DNA from: DATAFF01 sp036257595
GTDB lineage: Bacteria; Pseudomonadota; Alphaproteobacteria; Rhizobiales; Aestuariivirgaceae
Direction of reading: 5' to 3'
Assembly (NCBI GenBank): GCA_036257595.1
Contig: DATAFF010000155.1
Coordinates: 1-64,000, forward strand
DNA length: 64,000 bases
Part shown: piece by piece, positions 17,928-26,641 of the stretch
How the letters are laid out: every line of letters begins with the position of its first letter
Position numbering within the stretch: position 1 is the first letter of the stretch
Translations under genes and position numbers: made by a program
The notes under the pieces: model-generated
Told to the model about the DNA's origin: nothing
Databases searched by the model: none
What the model saw: the letters and a program-made list of their open reading frames with translations, nothing else

Positions 17928-18760
17928 CTCCAGTCGAAGACCCGCATGACTTGCGAGAAGGTCAGCACCACCAGAAATGCCGTGGCAAGCAACGAGAACG
18001 ACATCGCCGCACCGAGCGGCCAGTTGAGAAACTCGCCGAATTGCGCGGCGATGAGGTTCCCGAGCATCGTCATGCGCCCACCGACCAGCACCGGCGTAAC
18101 CCAGTCGCCACAGGCAATGAGGAAACACAGCGCGAAACCTGTCGTGATTCCCGTCTTGCAGCGAGGGATCACATGGTCAAACAGGATCGCCGTGAAGGGT
18201 GCACCGAGATCGCGGGCCGATTCAAGCTCGCTGTCGTGGATACCTCGCATCGACGCAGCGATCGGCAGCATGGCGAAGGGAAAAAGGAAATTCGTGAGCG
18301 TCAGCACGACGGACGGTGGGTTGTAGAGGAGCCATGTCACCGGCTCGGAAACGAAGCCGAGACCCAAAAGAGCATTGTTGATGATGCCTTCGGTCCCGAG
18401 GATGGTACGCCAAGCATAGACCTTCATAAGATAACCGCCGAACAGCGAGATCAGTGCGACGAACAGCATGATCGAACCAAACCGGCCAGCCTTGAAGCGC
18501 GCGATATAGGCGTAGATGAAGCCGAGCGTCACTGCGGACAAAGACACGATGGTAGCAATGAAAAGGGTATAGATCCCGAGCGCCACGTAATCGCGAGCAA
18601 CCTCGCGGTAATTGCCCAGATTGAATTCGCGGATCAGCTCGTAGGACTCGAAGCGCCAGAAGCTGACCAACAGAAAGTAGAGGGTCGGCGCGATGAAGAG
18701 GCCGCTGAAGATCAAGAGCGACGGGGCGACGAGCAGGGCGGACCTGTAGGCTGTACTCAT
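17924..18760 (-). CDS. ABC transporter permease (PotB-type)
   Basis: 278 residues with a first hydrophobic segment APSLLIFSGLFIAPTLYFLL and about six helices. A recognisable, somewhat degenerate EAA loop is ESARDLGAPFTAILFDHV. It sits 25 bp downstream of the binding-protein gene. With the PotC-type partner it forms the membrane channel of the second PotD-type importer of the window. Confidence 0.88.
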   Translation of the reverse strand: MSTAYRSALLVAPSLLIFSGLFIAPTLYFLLVSFWRFESYELIREFNLGNYREVARDYVALGIYTLFIATIVSLSAVTLGFIYAYIARFKAGRFGSIMLFVALISLFGGYLMKVYAWRTILGTEGIINNALLGLGFVSEPVTWLLYNPPSVVLTLTNFLFPFAMLPIAASMRGIHDSELESARDLGAPFTAILFDHVIPRCKTGITTGFALCFLIACGDWVTPVLVGGRMTMLGNLIAAQFGEFLNWPLGAAMSFSLLATAFLVVLTFSQVMRVFDWR

Positions 18761-18785
18761 GATGCGAGGTCCGCCCGCTTGTCCA

Positions 18786-19910
18786 TCAAGCGTTTTTGAA
18801 TCTCAGGTATTCCTTCTTCCAGTCGTCGAAGCTCGCAATATCGCCCTCGGCCTTGAGCGGCGCGACCGGGAAGAAGCCTACTTTCTTGCTGAAACCCTCA
18901 AGATCGTCATAGGGGTACAGCGCCCGCGCCGCAGCCGGAAGCTTCTTGATTGCATCGGTGTTGAGGATACCGAGAAGCTCGCCCTCGCCGGCCTTGAGCT
19001 GAACCGGCTCGCTTAGAGCTTCGTTGGCGAGCGCGTGAGCGACGTCGTTGTTCGGGGCATCTCGCACAACGCAATAGCAATCCATCCAGCCGAATGTCCC
19101 TTCCTTTGGATAGGTGTACGCGACCTTCTTGCCCTTATCTGCCGCCTTCTTGACCACGACTTCCCAACCATTGAAGGTAATCACCGCCTCGCCGCGCGCC
19201 AGAGCGTCGGCCATATCGCCGTAGCTCGTGGCGAGCACCCGCGTCTGACCCTTGACCTTGATGAGGAAATCGACGGCGTCCTTGAGCTGTTGATGCGTCA
19301 GCCGCGTCGGCACTTTGGCATCGGTCACCACTCTGGCCGCAAGCTGGATGTTGTTGAGATTGTCCAGCATGCTGACCTTGCCCTTGTATTCGGGCTTCAG
19401 CACATCGCTCCAGGACTGCGGCTCGGCGATCGCTCCTGGATCGTACATCATGGGAACACCGCCCCAGACGTAGGGCACGGCGTAGAGTTTGCCGTCGATG
19501 CGGATGCTCGGATTGCCCAGAAAGAACGGATGTACGTTCTTGAGGTTGGGGACCTTGCTCTCGTCAACCGCCGCAAGGGTGTTGAGCTTAACCAGCAGCG
19601 GAACGTAGGTGACGTTCGGCGTCACGAGATCCACCCGACCGACGCCACCGCTGGTCAGCTTCGAAATGATTTGATTGCTGTCGCCAATATAGGTCGGATC
19701 AAGCGTGATGCTGTTTGCTTTGAGGTAGGCTTCGAGCGGCTTGTCATAGCCTTCCCAGCCTACCAAGGTCACAGTCGTAGCGGCCTTTGCCGATCGCATG
19801 CCGCCCGCCGCACCCAGCAACAGAGCGCTCGACGACGCTACCAGAAATCCGCGGCGATCCATCGATCCGAAGAGCCGCGCGCGCACAAGGCCACACCTTC
19901 CGTATCGCAT
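18786..19910 (-). CDS. ABC transporter substrate-binding protein (PotD-type)
   Basis: 374 residues from the ATG at 19910, chosen because GGGAGG lies about nine bases upstream; an internal ATG at 19862 (MDRRGFLVASS) lacks a clear ribosome-binding site. The N-terminus carries a Tat-like motif, SMDRRGFLVASSS. The mature protein starts like spermidine/putrescine-type binding proteins (TVTLVGWEGYDKPLEAYL) and contains WGGVPMMYDPGAI. The promoter faces the aldo/keto reductase gene and includes a GntR-type palindrome 33 bp before the start. Ligand unknown, presumably the substrate of the GntR-regulated pathway. Confidence 0.88.
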   Translation of the reverse strand: MRYGRCGLVRARLFGSMDRRGFLVASSSALLLGAAGGMRSAKAATTVTLVGWEGYDKPLEAYLKANSITLDPTYIGDSNQIISKLTSGGVGRVDLVTPNVTYVPLLVKLNTLAAVDESKVPNLKNVHPFFLGNPSIRIDGKLYAVPYVWGGVPMMYDPGAIAEPQSWSDVLKPEYKGKVSMLDNLNNIQLAARVVTDAKVPTRLTHQQLKDAVDFLIKVKGQTRVLATSYGDMADALARGEAVITFNGWEVVVKKAADKGKKVAYTYPKEGTFGWMDCYCVVRDAPNNDVAHALANEALSEPVQLKAGEGELLGILNTDAIKKLPAAARALYPYDDLEGFSKKVGFFPVAPLKAEGDIASFDDWKKEYLRFKNA

Positions 19911-19942
19911 TGCCTAAACCTCCCTGGCTCGGCTATTCTATA

Positions 19943-19952
19943 TTGTATACGA
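19943..19952. promoter_or_regulatory. Second GntR-type operator (TTGTATACGA)
   Basis: TTGTATACGA matches the 12395 palindrome in nine of ten positions and lies in the 96-bp divergent promoter between the binding-protein gene and the aldo/keto reductase. A further TGTATA half-like stretch follows at about 19959. It indicates the same FCD-type regulator acts on both operons. Confidence 0.5.
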
Positions 19953-20006
19953 TTTTACTGTATATGATCGGACAAGTGCCGTCGAGGTGGCATTGGGAGG
20001 CAAGTC

Positions 20007-21047
20007 TTGGATCCTGGTGAACGTCGGCGCCTCGGCGGCAGCGATGTCCAAGTCACCTGCTTCGGCTTCGGGGGCGCCCCGTTGGGAGAGCGCTTCGTCC
20101 GTGTCAGCAATGAAGCGGCCGATGCAATCATCGAGACAGCCTATAGGGTCGGCATCAACTATTTCGATACTGCTCCGCAATATGGCCAGGGCAAGAGCGA
20201 GGCGAGGCTCGGGCGGGTGCTCCAGACCAAGCCACGCGAGAGCTACGTGCTGTCCACCAAGGTCGGCCATCTTTATGAACCGCCCGCTGATCCCGCGGCA
20301 TTTGCCACCCAACTAAGGGGCAATGGTCACCATTTCGCGGCCCGTTCGGACTACACCCGATCCGGGGTGATGCGTTCCTACGAGCACAGCCTTCTCCGGC
20401 TGGGTCTCAACAGGGTCGACATGCTGGTCATTCACGACCTCGACGTCACTCACCACGGTTCGCGCGACAAGGTCGACTTCCATTTTCGCGAACTGCTCGA
20501 GGGCGGCGGCTGGAAGGCGCTTAGCGAACTCAAGCGCCGCGGCGAGATCCGGGCCATCGGCTGCGGCATCAATCAGCTCGGTCAGATTCCGGAGGTCCTG
20601 GACAATTGCGACGTTGATTTCTTCCTGGTGGCGATGCCCTACACCTTGCTGGACCAGGGCGCTCTCGACAGCGAGCTGCCGCTCTGCCAAGAGCGCGGTG
20701 TCAGCGTCGTGATCGGCGCGGTCTTTGCATCGGGGATCCTCGCGACGGGCGCGACCGACGATGCGAGCTATGGCTATGGCCCTGCACCTCCGGAAGTCAA
20801 AGCCAAGGTCAGCGCCATGGAGCACGTGTGTGCGGCACACGGCGTTCCTCTGCAAGCTGCGGCGTTGCAATTTCCAATGTTCCACCCCGCAGTTGCCGCC
20901 ATCATCCCCGGCGCCCACGACAGTGCCATCCTTCGTCATAATCTGGAGAATTTCCAGCTGCCGATCTCGCCGAGGCTTTGGCACGATCTCAAAGCGGAAG
21001 GGTTGATCCGGCCTGATGCGCCCGTAGACCGATCGCAGGAGAAATAA
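20007..21047 (+). CDS. Aldo/keto reductase
   Basis: 346 residues, AKR (beta/alpha)8 fold. Catalytic-type residues lie in NYFDTAPQYGQGKSE (Asp and Tyr), LSTKVG (Lys) and MLVIHDLD (His). It resembles L-fucose/D-threo-aldose or pyridoxal dehydrogenase-like AKRs. The start is a TTG at 20007, supported by GGGAGG at 19995-20000; no ATG fits. It diverges from the binding-protein gene under the GntR-type palindrome. It likely supplies the aldose-to-lactone oxidation that the SMP-30-like lactonase would follow; this pathway role is inference. Confidence 0.88.
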   Translation: MDPGERRRLGGSDVQVTCFGFGGAPLGERFVRVSNEAADAIIETAYRVGINYFDTAPQYGQGKSEARLGRVLQTKPRESYVLSTKVGHLYEPPADPAAFATQLRGNGHHFAARSDYTRSGVMRSYEHSLLRLGLNRVDMLVIHDLDVTHHGSRDKVDFHFRELLEGGGWKALSELKRRGEIRAIGCGINQLGQIPEVLDNCDVDFFLVAMPYTLLDQGALDSELPLCQERGVSVVIGAVFASGILATGATDDASYGYGPAPPEVKAKVSAMEHVCAAHGVPLQAAALQFPMFHPAVAAIIPGAHDSAILRHNLENFQLPISPRLWHDLKAEGLIRPDAPVDRSQEK

Positions 21048-21077
21048 GGGGCAGCGTGATCGCCGGACTCCCCTGAG

Positions 21078-22211
21078 TCATCCGCTCACGAACCTTCGAT
21101 AGGCCTCGGCGGCGCGTCCAACGGCGTCGATATTGAGCTCGAATCCCAATCCAGGCCTGTCCGAAACCGCCAGGGCGCCATCGATCGGCGTCAAGTTGGG
21201 ACTTTGGACGAGGTCCTCTTCCAACAGCTGCCACATGATCTGGTTGCCATCGTCCAGGTTGTTCAAAGTTGCTGCGACCTGGTTAGACGCACACGTTGTA
21301 ATGCCGGTTTCAAAGACGCCGTGAAGGCAAATCCTGACGCCTGCTGCCTCAGCGATTGCCGCCGCCTTACGAAAACGAACGACTCCACAGGTCTCGTGAA
21401 GTCCCAATACGATGACGTCGGCTGCGTGGTTGCGGCAGATGTCATAGACGTCTTCGGGTGTGTATGCACTCTGGTCCGCAGCGATCGGAATGTCGACCAC
21501 GGCCCGCAGCGCAGCCAGGGCCTCGGCACCTCCGGCTCCGGGCAAGGGTTGTTCGATAAACTCCGGATCGAACTGCTTCAATTTCTGAAACATTCGGCGG
21601 GCGGTCATGACATCCCACACCTCGTTGGCATCCAGCCGCAACCGCGTTTGACCGACAGCCTTGCGCACAGAGCCTACAATGTCCAAATCGAGCGCTTCGC
21701 CACGCCCGATCTTTACATAAAGGACCGAGAAACCCTGTTTGGCCAGCGCCCTGGCATGGCCCGCAAGCTCAACGGGCTTGTCTCCTTGAACAAATCCAAA
21801 ATATTCTACCTTATCGCGCACGGCACCGCCGAGAATGCGATGCAAGGGTTGGTCTGCCGCCTTGCCGATCGCATCCCAAAGCGACAGCTCAATTCCTGCC
21901 ATGGCCTGCGAAAAGTAGCGCACCGCGCTTCCGGTACCTCGCGCATTAAAACCCGACCGGTAGTACGCAGCGATCAGGCGGTTCCCATCGTAAATCGACT
22001 GCCCGACAAAGTGGGGGATCGCATCGTTGATGATGGCCAATACCGGTTCGATTGCGGGGCTGGCAACCGATTCTCCAATGCCGGTGATGCCTTCATCGGT
22101 CCTGACCTCGATAAGAATGACCGGCGCGCCGAGCGTGACACCTTGGGCCCAATGGTAGGGCTGCTTGAACTTGCAGAGCAAAGGAGTGGCTCGGATCTCG
22201 GCTATATTCAT
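21078..22211 (-). CDS. Mandelate racemase/muconate lactonizing enzyme family (enolase superfamily)
   Basis: 377 residues from the ATG at 22211 (a GTG nine bases upstream is also possible). The capping domain is followed by the barrel with metal ligands D194 (LRLDANEVW), E220 (EFIEQPLP) and D246 (IPIAADQS). The first catalytic motif reads Y165-V-K167 instead of K-x-K, and the second-lysine position on strand 6 is glycine (VLGLHET). A histidine occurs at 297 (RICLHG). This fits a dehydratase or racemase with a Lys/His arrangement rather than a muconate cycloisomerase. Convergent with the aldo/keto reductase; possibly an acid-sugar dehydratase. Confidence 0.85.
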   Translation of the reverse strand: MNIAEIRATPLLCKFKQPYHWAQGVTLGAPVILIEVRTDEGITGIGESVASPAIEPVLAIINDAIPHFVGQSIYDGNRLIAAYYRSGFNARGTGSAVRYFSQAMAGIELSLWDAIGKAADQPLHRILGGAVRDKVEYFGFVQGDKPVELAGHARALAKQGFSVLYVKIGRGEALDLDIVGSVRKAVGQTRLRLDANEVWDVMTARRMFQKLKQFDPEFIEQPLPGAGGAEALAALRAVVDIPIAADQSAYTPEDVYDICRNHAADVIVLGLHETCGVVRFRKAAAIAEAAGVRICLHGVFETGITTCASNQVAATLNNLDDGNQIMWQLLEEDLVQSPNLTPIDGALAVSDRPGLGFELNIDAVGRAAEAYRRFVSG

Positions 22212-22345
22212 GCTCGTCACCGCTACAAAGTTGATGTGAATTCGAGATACCAGTTTTCACCTTATGGGCCATCTAGAACATTGAAGTCCGCTCGTGCTTT
22301 AGTAAACATCCGGTGAGAGAGACATTCCAGCGATGTGGTGATGTC

Positions 22346-23038
22346 ATGAAACGTTCAGAGGTGAACCAGATCATGCAGGGCGCAGACGACTTTATGCGCT
22401 CCTTTGGTTTCATTCTGCCGCCATTTGCCTATTGGAGCGTCGACATGTTCCGTCGGCAAAGGGCAAAGGCGGCGGCGATCATCGTCAATCGTCTAGGATG
22501 GGATATCACGGACTACGGCGCAGGTGACTTCCAGTCATTGGGACTTTTCCTGTTTACACTCCGAAACGGCGACGCCGACAATCTCGCGTCTGGCCGTGGC
22601 AAGCTCTATGCCGAGAAAATAATGATCTCGCGGCGCGATCAGTTGAGCCCGATGCACCGCCACAATATCAAGACGGAGGATATCATCAACCGCGGGGGCG
22701 GGAAGCTCGTGCTCGAGCTGTTCATGTCCAACAAGAACGGCGGTAGCGATCGTGAAGCCGAGGTGGTTGTCGAGACGGACGGTCTCCCAAGGCGTCTGGC
22801 CGCCGGTGGGAAACTGAGACTTTCGCCGGGCGAGAGTGTCACGCTCCTGCCTGGCGTTTGGCATAGCTTCATCGCCGAGGAAAAGGACGTCCTGATTGGC
22901 GAAGTATCGACGGTCAATGATGATTTGACGGACAACGTCTTCGAACAACCAGTCGGACGCTTCGCCGAGATCGATGAAGATGAGCCACCGCTCCACCTGC
23001 TTGTTTCGGACTACGAAAAATTTCTCGGCAAGGGCTGA
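22346..23038 (+). CDS. D-lyxose isomerase family protein
   Basis: 230 residues, cupin-fold sugar isomerase. The stretch AEKIMISRRDQLSPMHRH, followed by NIKTEDIINRGGG, supplies the metal-binding His and Glu residues typical of D-lyxose ketol-isomerases; LLPGVWHSF provides a further histidine. The family interconverts D-lyxose/D-xylulose and often D-mannose/D-fructose. The ATG at 22346 is preferred over an upstream GTG at 22313. The sugar ABC importer follows 133 bp later on the same strand, so the imported sugar may be an aldose handled by this isomerase. Confidence 0.85.
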   Translation: MKRSEVNQIMQGADDFMRSFGFILPPFAYWSVDMFRRQRAKAAAIIVNRLGWDITDYGAGDFQSLGLFLFTLRNGDADNLASGRGKLYAEKIMISRRDQLSPMHRHNIKTEDIINRGGGKLVLELFMSNKNGGSDREAEVVVETDGLPRRLAAGGKLRLSPGESVTLLPGVWHSFIAEEKDVLIGEVSTVNDDLTDNVFEQPVGRFAEIDEDEPPLHLLVSDYEKFLGKG

Positions 23039-23046
23039 CACAGCGG

Positions 23047-23063
23047 CGTCCAAGGATTGGACG
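23047..23063. promoter_or_regulatory. Inverted repeat upstream of the sugar importer
   Basis: CGTCCAA-GGA-TTGGACG, perfect 7-bp arms and a 3-bp centre, starts nine bases after the isomerase stop and about 110 bp before the binding-protein gene. It may be an operator or an attenuating hairpin; nothing visible identifies the factor. Confidence 0.3.
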
Positions 23064-23170
23064 GCCACCTTGCGTGCAATACAGCTTGTCAGTCGCAGTT
23101 TGCACGTTATCCTCGGCTCCAAGCCAAAAAATTCGGGACGCGAGACGCCCCAAAAGAGGAGGAGCACAGG

Positions 23171-24172
23171 ATGGAACGCCGGATGTTTCTTTCCATGCTG
23201 GCGGCAGCCGCTGCAGTTCGCGAGACAGGCTTTCACCCTTTCACGAGCACCGCCTATGCCGCCGAGGGGAAACCCATCAAGATCGGCTTTCTGCCGGGAG
23301 TCGTCGATCCCTTCTACCAGGTCATGCAGCTCGGGGTTGAGTCTGCCGCCAAGCAACTCGGAATCGAAGTCGTAACCCAGATTCCGCAAACATGGGGCGT
23401 CGAGGTCCAGACGCCGATCCTCGACTCCATGGTCGCCCGTGGCGACCTCAATTACATCATCACGGCACCGACCGACAAAGATCAGATGATCGGTCCTCTC
23501 AAAACCGCAGCCGACGCCGGCATCAAGATCATCACGGTCGACACGTTCCTCGGAGATGGCGACTACGCGACGGGGCCAGTCACCTTCCCGGTGAGCTATA
23601 TAGGCTCGGACAACATGGAAGGCGGGCGTATTTCCGCACGCGGCCTGGCCAAGGCGATCGGTGGCAAGGGGCTCGTCTATATCAATTCGACAAACCCGAA
23701 TGTGAGCTCGGTCGAGGGCCGCGAAAAGGGCTTCAAGGAGGTCATGGAGAAGGAATTTCCCGACATTAAGGTTCTCGGTCCGGACTACAATCTCGACGAC
23801 ATGAACAAGGCACAGCAGCAGACTGCGGCAGTGCTGGAACGTGAACGCGATCTCGCCGGCGTCTTCGGCACGAATGTGTTCAGCGCCCAAGGCGCCGGCA
23901 ACGCGGTCGTCAATGCCGGGCTCGGCGGGCATGTTCAAGTCGTCGCCTATGACGCAACCAAGGCCGCAATCGAGCTGATGAACACTGGCGTCGTCACGCT
24001 TGTCCTTGCGCAAAAGCCGTTCGACATGGGCTATATGGGTGTGCAGTTTGCCCAGGCCGATGCTGCCGGCGTGACCAGCTTGCCGCGTCGGGTCGAGACC
24101 GGATTCGCGATCATCGACAAGGCAAATGTCAAAGACCCGGCGGTCGCCCGCTTCATCTACCAAGTCCCATAG
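23171..24172 (+). CDS. Sugar ABC transporter substrate-binding protein (RbsB-type)
   Basis: 333 residues. The ATG at 23171 is preceded by AGAGGAGGAG. Signal-peptide-like N-terminus (ERRMFLSMLAAAAAV), then a type I periplasmic binding fold: KIGFLPGVVDPFYQVMQLGV, ITAPTDKDQM, YIGSDNMEGGR, and DLAGVFGTN in the hinge/ligand regions. This is the ribose/fructose-type binding protein family. It precedes a single permease and a single-cassette ATPase, the arrangement of the rhizobial fructose importer FrcBCA. The ligand is presumably a monosaccharide. Confidence 0.9.
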   Translation: MERRMFLSMLAAAAAVRETGFHPFTSTAYAAEGKPIKIGFLPGVVDPFYQVMQLGVESAAKQLGIEVVTQIPQTWGVEVQTPILDSMVARGDLNYIITAPTDKDQMIGPLKTAADAGIKIITVDTFLGDGDYATGPVTFPVSYIGSDNMEGGRISARGLAKAIGGKGLVYINSTNPNVSSVEGREKGFKEVMEKEFPDIKVLGPDYNLDDMNKAQQQTAAVLERERDLAGVFGTNVFSAQGAGNAVVNAGLGGHVQVVAYDATKAAIELMNTGVVTLVLAQKPFDMGYMGVQFAQADAAGVTSLPRRVETGFAIIDKANVKDPAVARFIYQVP

Positions 24173-24256
24173 TCAGCTCAGTGGAAGGAGTCCGCCGGCT
24201 TCCGTTCGTGAAGGATTGCAAATTCGTGGCCGGTTCCGGTCGAAAGGCGCGCTGCG

Positions 24257-25375
24257 ATGACTGCCACGCCAATTGAGTCACGGATGCAGCGGCCGATCAT
24301 TCTTTTCAGCCGGATTTGGCCGTGGATCTTTCTCGGTCTGTTGATTGCCTTTTTCGTGGCCGTTGTCCCGCTCGCTAGCAACGGATCGGTGAATTTCCTG
24401 ACGATTCGCAATTCACAGAACATACTCGTCGCGATCACACCCGTTCTTCTCCTTGGGCTTGGCCAGACATTCGTCATTATCGGCCGAGGCATCGACCTAT
24501 CGGTCGGCTGGGTGATGAGCCTTGCCTCCGTGCTCTCGGCGCTGGCGATTCGGACGGTATTCAATGCGGGGCTTCCGCTTTCTCTCTCCATTGTTATCGG
24601 CCTTCTGGCGGCACTCGGTGGTGCGGGACTTTTCGGTTTCATGAACGGCGTCATCATTGCCAAGCTGAAGGTGCCGGCCTTCATCGTTACTCTCGGCAGT
24701 TCCTTCATCGTGCGCGGTGTCGCACTTCTCATGTCGGAAAACACCACCGTGATCGGTCTGCCGCCAGGGATACGTGACTACGGAAATGAAGCGCTCGTCT
24801 ACTACATAAGAGGCGAAGGCGGCGGTCTTTATCTGCTGCAGCGCCCAGATGTGGGCGGTGACCTCGTGCGGCGGATGGATGCAATTCTGCCTTATCCAGT
24901 TGTCCTTACTGCTATCGTCGTCGCGATCGCCGTCTTTCTTTTGCACAAAACACAGTTCGGCCGACACACTTATGCAATCGGCGGCAGTCCCGAGGCAGCC
25001 ATACGCACCGGCATACCCGTGGATCGGCACGTGATCTCTCTCTACATTCTCTCGGCGTCGACGGCAGGTATTGCGGGGTTCCTTTCAACATTGCGTTTTG
25101 CAGCGGGTTCGGCGGTGATCGGCGATCCATTGCTTCTGTCATCCATCGCAGCAGTCACTATCGGGGGGGTGAGCCTGTTCGGCGGTGCTGGAACAGTGAT
25201 CGGCACGGTCATTGGCGCACTCATCATCGCGGTGCTGACCACCGGGCTCGTGATGTTGAATGTCGAAGCGTTCTGGCAGTTCATCGTGATTGGCATCGTG
25301 GTCATCGTCGCCGTGCTCATCGATCAGTCACGCGACTTGATCATCAGCCGAGACAGAGCCGGTCAGAGCTCTTGA
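24257..25375 (+). CDS. Sugar ABC transporter permease (RbsC/FrcC-type)
   Basis: 372 residues with eight or more hydrophobic segments. LLLGLGQTFVIIGRGIDLSVG is the characteristic RbsC-type motif, and NGVIIAKLKVPAFIVTLGS and FGRHTYAIGGSPEAA are also typical. It forms a homodimeric channel with the adjacent ATPase. An unusually long hydrophilic insertion occurs around residues 175-205 (YGNEALVYYIRGEGGG), comparable to the loop in FrcC-like permeases. Its stop overlaps the ATPase start. Confidence 0.9.
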   Translation: MTATPIESRMQRPIILFSRIWPWIFLGLLIAFFVAVVPLASNGSVNFLTIRNSQNILVAITPVLLLGLGQTFVIIGRGIDLSVGWVMSLASVLSALAIRTVFNAGLPLSLSIVIGLLAALGGAGLFGFMNGVIIAKLKVPAFIVTLGSSFIVRGVALLMSENTTVIGLPPGIRDYGNEALVYYIRGEGGGLYLLQRPDVGGDLVRRMDAILPYPVVLTAIVVAIAVFLLHKTQFGRHTYAIGGSPEAAIRTGIPVDRHVISLYILSASTAGIAGFLSTLRFAAGSAVIGDPLLLSSIAAVTIGGVSLFGGAGTVIGTVIGALIIAVLTTGLVMLNVEAFWQFIVIGIVVIVAVLIDQSRDLIISRDRAGQSS

Positions 25376-26130
25376 TGGAACCGCTGCTGTCAATTCGAAA
25401 GCTGACCAAACGCTTTGGCGGGCTGATCGCGGTCCGGCAGGTAAGCTGGGATGTTCACGCCGGCGAGGTGGTCGCACTTCTGGGCGATAATGGTGCCGGC
25501 AAGTCGACGTTGATCAAATGTATCTCCGGCGTCTATCGTGCTGACGAGGGAGAGATCCTCTTTGAAGGCAAACCAACTCTATTCGTGCGACCGCTCGATG
25601 CGCGCAATCGCGGCATCGAGACGATTTATCAGGACCTGGCTCTTGCCAACAATCTTCATGTGAGTGCCAACATCTTTCTTGGGCGCGAGATCAAGACGCG
25701 CTACCTCGGCGGATTGATACGAACGCTCGATGAAGACCAAATGCGCCGCGAATCGGCGCACGCGCTGCAATCGTTGGAAATACGCTTTCCAAGCCTCACC
25801 CAACCTATTGAAAATCTTTCCGGAGGACAACGTCAGGCCGTTGCCATTGCCCGAGCAGTCTATTGGGATGCCAAGTTGATGATAATGGACGAGCCGACGA
25901 ACAACCTTGGTGTTCCGGAACAACAAAAGGTGCTCGAGCTCATTCGACGACTGCGAGATCGCGGTGTGCCAGTGATCCTCATCACCCATAGCCTGCCCGA
26001 CGTGTTTGCCGTCGCGGATCGGCTGATCGTCATGCATCGCGGACGAAAGGTGGCAGAGCGGAAGACAGCAGAGACAAATACATCTGAACTCGTCCAGTAC
26101 ATGATCGGTGCGCTCGACGACGAACGATAG
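25375..26130 (+). CDS. Single-cassette sugar ABC ATPase (FrcA-like)
   Basis: 251 residues, one nucleotide-binding domain only, unlike the duplicated RbsA/MglA type. Walker A is GDNGAGKS, Q-loop region IYQDLALANNLHVSANIFLG, signature LSGGQRQAV, Walker B LMIMDEPTNNLG, and ITHSLPDVF carries the switch histidine. The ATG at 25375 overlaps the permease stop (TGATG). Half-size ATPases of this kind occur in FrcA-type importers. Confidence 0.9.
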   Translation: MEPLLSIRKLTKRFGGLIAVRQVSWDVHAGEVVALLGDNGAGKSTLIKCISGVYRADEGEILFEGKPTLFVRPLDARNRGIETIYQDLALANNLHVSANIFLGREIKTRYLGGLIRTLDEDQMRRESAHALQSLEIRFPSLTQPIENLSGGQRQAVAIARAVYWDAKLMIMDEPTNNLGVPEQQKVLELIRRLRDRGVPVILITHSLPDVFAVADRLIVMHRGRKVAERKTAETNTSELVQYMIGALDDER

Positions 26131-26137
26131 GGTAGCT

Positions 26138-26506
26138 ATGGCGGCATCTCGCGAGTTTCTTGAATACGTGCTCGACCAAATGGCTCTGTTCGGAGGGGCC
26201 ACAGCGCGCCGCATGTTCGGCGGTGCCGGGATATACCGCGACGGAGTCATGTTCGCGCTCGTCGCCGACGATGTGCTTTATCTCAAGGCCACTCCCTCGA
26301 ACAGCCCTGATTTCGAAGCTGAGGGTCTCGAACCCTTCACCTATGCTAAGGCCGACGGAGTGAAGACGGTCATGTCGTATCGACGCGCACCCGCCCGCTG
26401 CCTCGAAGATCCGCAGGCCATGGCGGAGTGGTGTCGGAAGGCATGGGGAGCGGCTTGTGAAAGGCCGAAGAAGCGCCGTGCGTCGACCAAAGCCAAGCAA
26501 CGTTGA
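26138..26506 (+). CDS. TfoX N-terminal domain-only protein
   Basis: 122 residues. The TfoX/Sxy N-terminal domain is clear: LDQMALFGGATARRMFGGAGIYRDGVMFAL split over residues 10-40, then DDVLYLKA. The C-terminal helix-hairpin TfoX domain is absent and the tail is lysine/arginine-rich. Such short proteins are common in proteobacteria and are not known competence regulators. It lies seven bases after the ABC ATPase stop but is unlikely to be functionally linked. Confidence 0.82.
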   Translation: MAASREFLEYVLDQMALFGGATARRMFGGAGIYRDGVMFALVADDVLYLKATPSNSPDFEAEGLEPFTYAKADGVKTVMSYRRAPARCLEDPQAMAEWCRKAWGAACERPKKRRASTKAKQR

Positions 26507-26641
26507 TTAGGTAAAGCCATTCGAAAACCTCGGGCTCTTACCACGGGCGGAACCTTGAACACGTCGAGCGTCGAGTGGCCACTGGCGAGCGCCTCCTCGC
26601 ATTCCATTCCAATCTCGTCTCAAATGAACTGAGGCAACGGC

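Noticed and set aside
21048..21077. Possible terminator between the aldo/keto reductase and enolase-family genes
   Set aside because: Only a five-base AGGGG/CCCCT stem with a 20-base loop and no T-tract; too weak to call.
22535..24163. 542-codon minus-strand open frame
   Set aside because: Opposite the lyxose isomerase-like and RbsB-type genes; no domain and unusual composition.
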